A stretch of DNA of 12,744 nt from Planctomycetaceae bacterium (lineage in GTDB: Bacteria; Planctomycetota; Planctomycetia; Planctomycetales; Planctomycetaceae): the NCBI GenBank assembly GCA_023258825.1, contig JALQWE010000060.1, positions 1 through 12,744 on the forward strand, in the 5' to 3' direction. A model generated the notes under the pieces. That model saw only the letters and a program-made list of their open reading frames with translations. It had not been told where the DNA came from and made no database searches. Every line of letters starts with the position of its first letter. Position 1 is the first letter of the stretch. This document shows, in pieces, positions 6,876 through 12,744 of the stretch. Made by a program: the position numbers and the translations under genes.

Positions 6876-7535
6876 TCACGGCGTTCCTGGAGGAAAATTC
6901 ATCAACCACATCATCTCACGGCAGATCTGTGCCGATCGTTCCAGATACCGCATGGCCTCTGAGGGCGTGCCATCCGCCTCTTTTGGATCTTCATAACGCA
7001 CGGCCACTCGCACGGCACAGCCCATGGCCACCGGACAATTCTCATCGGCGTGAGAACAGGTCATGACCGCGCAATATCCCTGCTGTGGATTCGGAGGTGC
7101 GTTGAACACTTTGGAAAAACACTCCTGCGCCGGTAGCGTCGCGGAGGCTCGAACCTGATAGTGTGGATTCTGCGAAGTGCTGTCGTCCGCTTCCACCTGC
7201 AAGCCAGCCGCTCGCAGTGCCACCACCGCGCGCGGATTGAGTGCGGTCGCCTCAGTTCCACCAGAGAAAGTCTGCACTCCCGGTTGACCATAATAGTCCG
7301 CCGCCACCTGGGCCCAGATCTGTGACAGGTGACTTCGACGGGAATTGTGAGTACAGATAAAGGTGAGTAAGGCTGGCCGGCCCAGTTGCTGCTGGCTGCG
7401 GATGTAATCCTGTATGGTCCGCAATTCAACCCGCCGCTCCGGCGGAATCAGAGCCGACTCGCGCTCACGCGCCTGCAGATACTGCAGGACTTCCGGGAAT
7501 AACTCAACTCTACGATCCCGATCAACGGAAGACAT
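6876..7535 (-). CDS. arsC: Thioredoxin-type arsenate reductase (LMW-phosphatase fold)
   Basis: A 219-residue cytoplasmic enzyme. The phosphatase loop is C61-T-H-N-S-R-R67-S, fitting the C-X5-R-S signature of low-molecular-weight tyrosine phosphatases. Unlike plain phosphatases it also has C160 and C167 in T-C-S-H-A-D-E-N-C-P, matching the Cys82-X6-Cys89 shuttle pair of ArsC from Gram-positive bacteria. So arsenate is probably reduced to arsenite by the triple-Cys relay with thioredoxin. D183 in E-D-P-K fits the general-acid loop. The N-terminal 55 residues (helical, charged) extend beyond the usual 130-140-residue ArsC; such longer forms occur in Bacteroidetes and Planctomycetes and are often labelled tyrosine phosphatase. 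I chose the ATG at 7535 because GGGGGA lies 7 bases upstream; a GTG at 7541 is too close to it. It is the last gene of the arsR-aquaporin-arsC operon, 50 bases after the aquaporin stop. Confidence 0.9.
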   Translation of the reverse strand: MSSVDRDRRVELFPEVLQYLQARERESALIPPERRVELRTIQDYIRSQQQLGRPALLTFICTHNSRRSHLSQIWAQVAADYYGQPGVQTFSGGTEATALNPRAVVALRAAGLQVEADDSTSQNPHYQVRASATLPAQECFSKVFNAPPNPQQGYCAVMTCSHADENCPVAMGCAVRVAVRYEDPKEADGTPSEAMRYLERSAQICREMMWLMNFPPGTP

Positions 7536-7585
7536 TCGCACTTCCCCCTGTTAAAAAATTCGCCTGCAACGGCCGTCGTATCCAA

Positions 7586-8275
7586 TTACTGTTCCTGACC
7601 TGAGAGATCCTGGTTACCCCACAGGATGCCGGCCAGTGGAACCGCCATAAAGGCTCCCAGCACAGGCGCTGTCAGATAGATCCAGAGACCGCGAAGCTGA
7701 CCGGAGACAACAGCTGGGGCCAGCGAGCGTGCCGGGTTCATCGACGCGCCACAGATGGGTCCCGCAAACATGGCTTCGAGTGCGATCAGCGCCCCGATGG
7801 CAATCGCTGCGATGATCCGCTTCTCGGCAAACTCGGGACGCAGGCTGAAGACCATCATCATCAGAATCAGTGTCAGCACAGCCTCCATGATAAACGACTG
7901 CAGCGCAGACCCTGATGGCTGAGTCGCGCCAAGGCTGAGCTGTTCCGGAAACAGCACTCGCAACAGCAGACTGGCACAAAACGCCCCCAGCACCTGAGCA
8001 CTGCAGTAGGGCAGCACCAGACGTCGCTCAAATCGCCCCGACAGGCTCAGAGCAAGCGTTACAGCCGGATTCAGGTGCGCACCTGAAACTTCGCCGACCG
8101 TGAAAATCATGCACAGGACAATCAGTCCGAAGGTCAGGGCAATCCCGGCGTGGGAAATGGCACCACCGCTGACATTGTTGGCCACAATAGCTCCGGTCCC
8201 GGTGAACACGAGGGCAAACGTTCCAAACCACTCAGCCACGAACTTTTTCCCGGTTGTCGGGGTCACATTTTGCAT
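7586..8275 (-). CDS. MIP-family aquaporin, NIP/AqpN-like, likely arsenite channel
   Basis: A 229-residue inner-membrane channel with six TM helices and two half-helices carrying N69-P-A and N180-P-A-R. The text around them (V60-G-E-V-S-G-A-H, and F170-A-G-P-I-C-G-A-S-M) matches plant NIPs and bacterial AqpN better than AqpZ. Aligning to AqpZ, the selectivity-filter positions read Phe49, Ala168, Ala177, Arg183: the His that narrows water-only aquaporins is replaced by Ala, giving a wider filter suited to neutral As(OH)3. The start at 8275 has AGGGAGA 6-7 bases upstream, and overlaps the arsR stop by 13 bases, indicating coupled translation; an upstream in-frame start at 8353 would lie deep in arsR and is unlikely. 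In Sinorhizobium meliloti AqpS fills this place in an ars operon and lets arsenite out. Here it stands between arsR and arsC, in place of an ArsB or Acr3 pump. Glycerol or other small neutral solutes remain possible substrates. Confidence 0.92.
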   Translation of the reverse strand: MQNVTPTTGKKFVAEWFGTFALVFTGTGAIVANNVSGGAISHAGIALTFGLIVLCMIFTVGEVSGAHLNPAVTLALSLSGRFERRLVLPYCSAQVLGAFCASLLLRVLFPEQLSLGATQPSGSALQSFIMEAVLTLILMMMVFSLRPEFAEKRIIAAIAIGALIALEAMFAGPICGASMNPARSLAPAVVSGQLRGLWIYLTAPVLGAFMAVPLAGILWGNQDLSGQEQ

Positions 8276-8652
8276 ACAGAATCTCCCTGTCGCCGACGCA
8301 CTGAAACTTCCTTCATCAAACAGAATCCCTGCTCCAGCAGCGATCGCGCACACACATCAATCACACGGTAATGAACCTGATTGCCCTCACGTCGCGCCGC
8401 GACTATTCCGAGATCTGCAAGTCGCTGAATCTGGTTGGAAACGGCCTGGGCCTTCATGCCGACCGTTGCCGCCAGCTCGGTCACACACAGCTCGTCAGCC
8501 CGAATCAGGGCATGCAGAATCCGGATACGCGTTTCGCTGGCCAGCACTTTGAAAAGCAAGGCCATACCTGACGCCTGCACCGGGTTCAGCAGTCGCTGTT
8601 GTCGCAGCGACGTCAGGGATGAGCAGCCGGCAGCAGCGGAAGGCCGAACCAT
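8263..8652 (-). CDS. arsR: ArsR/SmtB-family arsenic-responsive repressor
   Basis: A 129-residue winged-helix regulator. F34-K-V-L-A-S-E-T-R-I-R-I-L (34-46) is the ArsR helix-1/2 signature; E55-L-C56-V-T-E-L starts the DNA-binding helix pair, Q69-A-V-S-N-Q-I-Q-R-L is the recognition helix, and G90-N-Q-V-H-Y-R-V the wing. In E. coli ArsR the sensor is CVC in the same helix; here only C56 remains (CVT), and C101, C111 and C127 near the C-terminus could complete a different arsenite site. Without inducer it would repress its own operon; arsenite binding would release it. The ATG at 8652 has no clear ribosome site. ATG 8565 (Met30) is also possible and would leave a 7-bp GTCGCTG/CAGCGAC hairpin (8592-8611) in the leader. 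The gene overlaps the aquaporin start by 13 bases. Antimonite or another metal ion could be the signal, but the neighbours point to arsenic. Confidence 0.9.
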   Translation of the reverse strand: MVRPSAAAGCSSLTSLRQQRLLNPVQASGMALLFKVLASETRIRILHALIRADELCVTELAATVGMKAQAVSNQIQRLADLGIVAARREGNQVHYRVIDVCARSLLEQGFCLMKEVSVRRRQGDSVCKM

Positions 8653-8767
8653 GGAGGATCCGAAAAAGTCAGAGGAAGCAGAGAGCGGCGGAACAGGAGA
8701 CCACAGGGCCAGTCAATCAGCCACTCCCTGATCAATTGCGGGCTTCACCAGCAATGTTCGCTTAGTA

Positions 8768-8793
8768 TTACACGATTCCACCACATTGTGTAA
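8768..8793 (-). promoter_or_regulatory. Candidate ArsR operator (26-bp imperfect inverted repeat)
   Basis: TTACACGAT (8768-8776) and ATTGTGTAA (8785-8793) are reverse complements except one base, 8 bases apart, total 26 bp. That matches the 12-2-12 layout of ArsR/SmtB operators. It lies 115 bases upstream of the arsR ATG. On the minus strand TTACAC and TAATAC are 17 bases apart across the site, which is promoter spacing, but the boxes match consensus poorly. A lone half-site GTTACAC recurs at 8888-8894 toward the MFS gene. Confidence 0.45.
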
Positions 8794-8901
8794 CATCTGT
8801 CCAGCGTTCTCGTTTTGTTTTCCGGAGTGGTCAGGCAGACTCGCAGGTGATCATTTTCCCGGAAGCCTGCCACGCGTCCCTGAATTCGTTACACTGTCGA
8901 A

Positions 8902-8966
8902 GCACTCGCGCATTGCTGCCTCTGTGCAGAATTGCGCGGCCACGGACGCGAGTGCAGAGGCGGCAG
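8902..8966 (+). promoter_or_regulatory. Structured leader with competing stems upstream of the MFS operon
   Basis: Stem A: GCACTCGCG (8902-8910) pairs perfectly with CGCGAGTGC (8947-8955). Stem B: 8913-8927 pairs with 8952-8966 over 15 positions including four G-U pairs, with a perfect GCCTCTG/CAGAGGC core (8918-8924 with 8955-8961); inner bases 8932-8936 can also pair with 8947-8951. A and B share 8952-8955 and cross, so they either exclude each other or, trimmed, form an H-type pseudoknot. Base 8966 is 42 bases before the MFS ATG. This fits a cis-acting RNA switch; I recognise no known class. Confidence 0.42.
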
Positions 8967-9008
8967 AACAAACCCGGCACTCCGTTGTTTTCCTGAGTGG
9001 GGAACTGA

Positions 9009-10307
9009 ATGAGCAGCTCGAGCAAATCCAGCACGGCCGGCACGGACGGGGAATCCGTTGCAACAGGATCCGGCCTGTCCTCCAGCGACCGGTTAAGCCG
9101 CTATGCGTGGCTGGTTGTCGTTTTGTTGTTTCCGGTCGCTCTGCTGAACTATCTGGATCGCCAGATGCTGGCAGCGATGAAGACGTCGATGGTCAACGAC
9201 ATCCCGCACATCAACACGCAGGCCAACTGGGGAATCGTACTGGGATCCTTCAAATGGGTTTACGCACTGCTCAGTCCGTTCGGGGGTTACGTGGCGGATC
9301 GTTTCAGTCGACGTCATGTCATCGGACTCAGTCTGCTGGTCTGGTCTGCGGTGACGTGGTTCACGGCCTATGTCGAATCGTATGAGCAGTTGTTGTTCAT
9401 GCGTGCTCTGATGGGTGTCAGCGAAGCCTTCTACATTCCTGCAGCACTGGCGCTGATCACGGATTATCATGTAGGTCAGACGCGATCGCGAGCGGTCGGA
9501 ATTCACCAGGCAGGCATCTACACCGGACTGATCCTTGGAGGATTCGCCGGTTATGTAGCCGAGGCTCCGACACTGGGCTGGCGGTTCGCATTTTCTGCCT
9601 GCGGCATCGCCGGGGTGCTCTACGCCCTCCCGCTGCTGCTGATTCTTCGAAATCAGACGGTGGGCGTGCGCCCGAAGGCACTCAGTCCATTGCAGTCTGT
9701 ATCCGCGTTGCTGGGCAATCGCAACTACCTACTGCTGGTCTTGTACTTCACTCTGCCCGCTATTGCTGGCTGGGTGGTGAAGGACTGGATGCCCGACATT
9801 CTGAAGGAGAAGTTTCAGCTGGGGCAGGGGCGTGCCGGACTGGTGGCGACTTTTGTGCATCCGGCATCGATTCTGGGTGCCGCACTTGGTGGGTTTCTGG
9901 CGGATCGCTGGATGCGACGTACTGCCCGAGCACGAATTCTGGTCAGTGCCTTCGGCATGGCGATGTTTCTTCCAGCATTGTTCTCTGTGGGCAACGCCCC
10001 CACAGCGCAGGTCGCAGTGCTTGGTCTGATTCTTTTCGGAGTGGGCTGGGGATTTTTTGACTGCAACAATATGCCCATACTGTGTCAGATAACCCGTCCG
10101 GAACTGCGTGCCACCGGCTATGGGATCATGAACCTTGTCAGTATCAGCTGCGGCGGCTTTGGCGACTGGGGCTTCGGTTATCTGCGCGACCACAATGTCC
10201 CGCTGAACCTGATCTTTGGCGCCTTCGCGCTGGTCGCCGGACTTTCCATTCTGGTTGTTCTGCTGATTCAACCGCAGCCCCCGGAAGAAATCTGTGAGCA
10301 GGTCTGA
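9009..10307 (+). CDS. MFS transporter (ACS/spinster-like)
   Basis: A 432-residue inner-membrane protein with about 12 TM helices. After a Ser/Gly-rich N-terminus (1-29), TM1 ends in L46-N-Y-L-D-R-Q, a motif common to the anion:cation symporter and spinster-like branches. The MFS motif A loop between TM2 and TM3 is G92-G-Y-V-A-D97-R98-F-S-R-R; a second, similar loop G294-G-F-L-A-D-R-W-M-R-R lies in the C-terminal half, as expected from the ancient duplication. R132-x-L-M-G-V-S-E-A is the TM4 motif B. The substrate cannot be read; organic anions or lipid-like compounds are the usual cargo of these branches. GGGGAA (8999-9004) precedes the ATG by 4 bases. It is the first gene of a three-gene operon and lies behind a structured leader (8902-8966). 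It diverges from arsR; a role in arsenic resistance is not indicated by the sequence. Confidence 0.9.
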   Translation: MSSSSKSSTAGTDGESVATGSGLSSSDRLSRYAWLVVVLLFPVALLNYLDRQMLAAMKTSMVNDIPHINTQANWGIVLGSFKWVYALLSPFGGYVADRFSRRHVIGLSLLVWSAVTWFTAYVESYEQLLFMRALMGVSEAFYIPAALALITDYHVGQTRSRAVGIHQAGIYTGLILGGFAGYVAEAPTLGWRFAFSACGIAGVLYALPLLLILRNQTVGVRPKALSPLQSVSALLGNRNYLLLVLYFTLPAIAGWVVKDWMPDILKEKFQLGQGRAGLVATFVHPASILGAALGGFLADRWMRRTARARILVSAFGMAMFLPALFSVGNAPTAQVAVLGLILFGVGWGFFDCNNMPILCQITRPELRATGYGIMNLVSISCGGFGDWGFGYLRDHNVPLNLIFGAFALVAGLSILVVLLIQPQPPEEICEQV

Positions 10308-11733
10308 GCTGCCAGTCACGAATGCACGGCCCCATGCGTCGCCGGATGCACCTTCGCACGTTCCGCCAGCAGTGCCCGTGGCTCCAGGTCCTGCTGCGCG
10401 ACGACCGAACCGAAACTGGGCCATACTGGTCATCAGCCTGCTTGGACTGGCTTTGATAGTCCGAGTTGCCGCGGCGCTGGTGATCGATCAGCAGGTGACT
10501 GCAGCAGGCCGAAAATTTCTGATTGAAGGCGATGCAAACGGCTATTGGGAACTGGGACAAAAGCTGGCCAGTGGTCGCGAATACTCCATTCATTCCCCAC
10601 CACGACGAATCCTCAGGACACCCGGGTTTCCGCTGTTGCTTGCCGCATCGATCCGGGTTTTTGGTGACAGCATCTTCGCCGCATCATTACTGCTTGCTGC
10701 TGTTGGAACGGTGTGTTGCTGGCTGACCTGGCTCCTCGCCAGAGGACTCTTCGGCAATTACGTGGCTATCGGCGCACTGCTGCTGACCGCGATTTCGCCG
10801 CTGCAGGTGGGTAGCAATGTCCAGATTCTGTCCGAATCGTGGTTCACGTTCTGGGTGCTGCTCAGTCTTTGGGCGCTCAGACCACTCCTCCCGGGCCTGA
10901 CAACTGGCGACTCCTCAACATTGTCGCCAGCCTCGCACCAAAGTCCGCAAAGCGAAGACCGTAACACGCCGTTATGGTGGGCCTTCCGGGCCGGACTGGT
11001 GACCGGCTTCGGGGTGCTCGTTCGACCAGGCTGGATCCTGTGGCCGGTGCTGGCCTGCGGCTTCCTTCTTCTGTCACCGCGCGTGCCGCGCTGGTCACGG
11101 CGTCTGTTGCTGAGCGGCGCGCTGTGCCTCGGCTGCTGGTGCATGCTGCTGCCGTGGGCTTTGCGAAATGCCTCGGTCTGTGGCCACATCGTCTACACAT
11201 CGCTCTGGTCAGGACCAAGTCTCTACGATGGACTCAATCCGCACGCCACCGGGGCCAGCGATATGCGATTTCTGGATCAGGAAGCCCTGTACAGCCGCTT
11301 TTCCGAATATGAGGTGAACGAGCAGTACAAGCAACGTGCATGGCAGTTTGCCAGCCAGAACCCGGGACGCGTGTTTCGGCTCGCGTTGGCCAAAATGGGG
11401 CGATATTTGAGTCCGGGGCTGCTGGCGCAGGGGTTTTCCGGTGGGTATTTTTCCATTCTTTGCTGGATTTGGTATGGATTCTTCTGGACTTTGGTAGTTT
11501 CCGGCGTTATCGCGCTGCGGCGACACCTTTTTCCGCTCACCCTCCTGGCCTCGCCTTTTCTGCTGTTTTTGCTGGTTCATATGGTATTTGTGGGCTCCGT
11601 CCGATATCGTTTACCAGTGGAATTCCCGCTTTCGGTGATTGCTGCTTATGGATTGGCATCAATACTGCATCACTGGCGGGGAAAGCAAACCGACGGCCAC
11701 ACAATCGACGCGGGCTCTACGACACCGGGTTGA
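10294..11733 (+). CDS. GT-C family membrane glycosyltransferase (GT39/PMT-like)
   Basis: A 479-residue polytopic membrane protein with a Pro/Ala-rich cytoplasmic N-terminus (residues 7-38) and about 10 TM helices. TM1 (43-64) is followed by a large first outer loop with D65 and E78-G-D80-A-N-G-Y-W and then T109-P-G-F-P-L-L-L-A, the layout of PMT/ArnT-like GT-C enzymes, in which an Asp of this loop is catalytic and the donor is a polyprenyl-phosphate sugar on the outer face of the inner membrane. N157? region 'LSESWF' in a later TM also recurs in the family. The acceptor (lipid, protein or glycan) is unknown. The GTG start (10294) has GGAAGA 4-6 bases upstream and overlaps the MFS stop by 14 bases, so the two are translationally coupled. 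Thirty bases after its stop the AsmA-like gene begins. The family is clear; the sugar and acceptor are not. Confidence 0.82.
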   Translation: MSRSELPVTNARPHASPDAPSHVPPAVPVAPGPAARRPNRNWAILVISLLGLALIVRVAAALVIDQQVTAAGRKFLIEGDANGYWELGQKLASGREYSIHSPPRRILRTPGFPLLLAASIRVFGDSIFAASLLLAAVGTVCCWLTWLLARGLFGNYVAIGALLLTAISPLQVGSNVQILSESWFTFWVLLSLWALRPLLPGLTTGDSSTLSPASHQSPQSEDRNTPLWWAFRAGLVTGFGVLVRPGWILWPVLACGFLLLSPRVPRWSRRLLLSGALCLGCWCMLLPWALRNASVCGHIVYTSLWSGPSLYDGLNPHATGASDMRFLDQEALYSRFSEYEVNEQYKQRAWQFASQNPGRVFRLALAKMGRYLSPGLLAQGFSGGYFSILCWIWYGFFWTLVVSGVIALRRHLFPLTLLASPFLLFLLVHMVFVGSVRYRLPVEFPLSVIAAYGLASILHHWRGKQTDGHTIDAGSTTPG

Positions 11734-11763
11734 TGGGCAGGTCCGGGTTTTCGGCAGGGATGC

Positions 11764-12744
11764 ATGAACGTCTTTTCTGTGCTCAGATGGATGCTGGTCC
11801 TCGTTGCCGCAGCGGTGGTCACCGCGTGCGCCGGGGGCGTATACGTCTGGAGCCGCTGGGACGGGCTGATTCGCAGCCAACTGACACAGGTCTTCGACCG
11901 TCAGGCCCCGGACCTGCTGCTGCATGTCGACGAGATACACCTGCAGGGCACATCCTCAATGCAGCTTCTGGGTGTCGAAATACGCGACCGGGCCAGCTCG
12001 GAATTGCTGCTGCGGATTGGTCGGATGAACGCCACAGTGGACGAGGCGCAGTTGGTGGAACGGCAGGCGATGCTGATTCGCCGCCTCGAACTTCAGGATG
12101 TGGAACTTCTGCTCCGCCGCACAACGTCGGGGCGCTGGAACTGGCAGGACTACGAATTCCATCGGGACGAATCGGCCATCTTCATTCCCCCCGTGGTCAC
12201 CGTGGCCGATCTGCGAGCTCGAGTGGTCCTGGAGCATGGAGAGCACGTGGAGCCCGCGGAACTGCAATTGCGAGTTCCCGAGTTCCAGGCGGTCCCGGGG
12301 TCCGGCACGCTTTACGATTTCCTCGGTGACCTCGTTCTTCCCGGTGCGGGAACGTTGTCACTTCGTGGCGGCTGCAATCTGAAAAATCGAACATGGTCAA
12401 TCGCCGGACGCGTTCGAGACGTCACGGCAGATCAGAGCCTGATTGATCTCGCTCGGTCAATCACGCCGCAGTTCACACAGAAACTGGGAGAAATTGAAGC
12501 AGCTCTAACTCGGGTTCTGCCACAACCTCCCGCTGAACAGGTGCAGGCACTCCCGAATGCCTCGGGAACGCTCAGCCTTGGGACTGGGCATGCAGCGCCT
12601 CGCTTCGTCGGACTGCTGGACGTTGACTTTCATGCTCAGCGAAAGCCCGATGCCGACGTCCCGGATCTGCAACTGAAGGTCGATATTCGCAATGGCAATC
12701 TGTCCTGCGCAGCCTTGCCGTTTCGGTTCAACGGAATTGAAGCC
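11764..12744 (+). CDS. AsmA-like envelope protein, N-terminal 327 residues (runs off right edge)
   Basis: Open from ATG 11764 to the window end, so partial at the 3' end. AGGG (11756-11759) precedes the ATG by 4 bases; an in-frame TGA at 11731 (the stop of the previous gene) limits the start. Residues 7-29 form an N-terminal TM anchor; V19-T-A-C22 inside it also fits a lipobox, but the hydrophobic stretch continues past C22, so an uncleaved anchor is more likely. The rest alternates short hydrophobic strands in AsmA fashion: 'D-E-I-H-L-Q-G' and 'L-L-G-V-E-I-R-D' (56-75), a strand-rich segment ending in R-R-T-T-S-G-R-W-N-W (118-127), typical of AsmA/TamB N-terminal domains. Such proteins form periplasmic beta-grooves thought to carry phospholipids or help build the outer membrane. 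As third gene of the MFS/GT operon it suggests an envelope-assembly task. Confidence 0.75.
   Translation, partial: MNVFSVLRWMLVLVAAAVVTACAGGVYVWSRWDGLIRSQLTQVFDRQAPDLLLHVDEIHLQGTSSMQLLGVEIRDRASSELLLRIGRMNATVDEAQLVERQAMLIRRLELQDVELLLRRTTSGRWNWQDYEFHRDESAIFIPPVVTVADLRARVVLEHGEHVEPAELQLRVPEFQAVPGSGTLYDFLGDLVLPGAGTLSLRGGCNLKNRTWSIAGRVRDVTADQSLIDLARSITPQFTQKLGEIEAALTRVLPQPPAEQVQALPNASGTLSLGTGHAAPRFVGLLDVDFHAQRKPDADVPDLQLKVDIRNGNLSCAALPFRFNGIEA

Larger units (their letters stand above)
8653..9008. other. Divergent intergenic region between the ars and MFS operons
   Basis: 356 bases with no credible gene. It holds the candidate ArsR operator on the left (8768-8793) and the structured leader of the MFS operon on the right (8902-8966), listed separately. 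A plus-strand frame from 8786 runs through into the MFS gene out of frame and is a shadow. No clear sigma-70 promoter for the MFS side is seen; TACACT at 8890-8895 is a poor -10. Confidence 0.6.

Noticed and set aside
8786..9385. 199-codon plus-strand frame from the ars/MFS intergenic region
   Set aside because: It starts at a TTG without a ribosome site and runs into the MFS gene out of frame; the MFS frame has clear TM helices and motifs.
9729..10433. 234-codon minus-strand frame opposite the MFS and GT genes
   Set aside because: Antisense to well-supported MFS helices; the product is rich in Gln, Arg and Ser with no domain.
11340..12329. 329-codon plus-strand frame
   Set aside because: It overlaps the end of the glycosyltransferase and the start of the AsmA-like gene in another frame; its Arg/Gly/Ser/Pro-rich product is typical of an off-frame GC-rich shadow.

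Overview
The window looks like chromosomal DNA of a member of the Planctomycetota, possibly a marine Fuerstiella/Gimesia-like relative. This is inferred from moderately high GC, the very long FHA/coiled-coil/C-terminal membrane protein with conserved-looking C-terminal segments, the pairing of small lipoproteins with a Gly-rich tail and TPRs, and weak promoter-like signals. No rRNA, tRNA, CRISPR array, insertion sequence or phage gene is visible. Twelve bases of evidence are not claimed as numbers here: all calls come from reading the sequence, not from searches.

Layout. (1) 1-1453, minus strand: two small exported lipoproteins, a TPR protein running off the left edge (1-378) and a 250-residue lipoprotein with a possible OmpA-like remnant and a Gly-rich tail (701-1453). 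(2) 1454-1936: divergent intergenic/leader region with a 12-bp perfect inverted repeat and two mutually exclusive hairpins. (3) 1937-5878, plus strand: a 1313-residue FHA, giant coiled-coil, two-TM protein, followed by a 419-base gap and smpB (6298-6804), the tmRNA-binding ribosome-rescue protein. (4) 6876-8652, minus strand: an arsenic detoxification operon read arsR, aquaporin, arsC. It has a three-cysteine thioredoxin-type arsenate reductase and a NIP/AqpN-like aquaporin with an opened selectivity filter, but no ArsB or Acr3 pump in the window. A 26-bp imperfect inverted repeat (8768-8793) upstream of arsR is a good ArsR operator candidate. (5) 8653-9008: shared intergenic region; its right half holds a strongly structured leader with two mutually exclusive (or pseudoknotted) stems. 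(6) 9009-12744, plus strand: a tightly packed operon of an MFS transporter, a GT-C membrane glycosyltransferase (14-base overlap) and an AsmA-like envelope protein cut by the right edge.

How the genes work together. In the ars operon ArsC would reduce arsenate to arsenite, arsenite would leave down its gradient through the aquaporin, and ArsR would sense arsenite and control all three. The MFS/GT/AsmA genes suggest an envelope module: import or export of a small solute, transfer of a polyprenyl-linked sugar on the outer face of the inner membrane, and an AsmA-type protein spanning the periplasm; the link is by operon structure only. The FHA protein, with its phosphothreonine-binding Arg and Ser apparently replaced, looks like a cytoplasmic scaffold anchored in the membrane. 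The most novel-looking elements are the two structured leaders and the degenerate FHA scaffold; the ars operon is a clear example of channel-based arsenite release.
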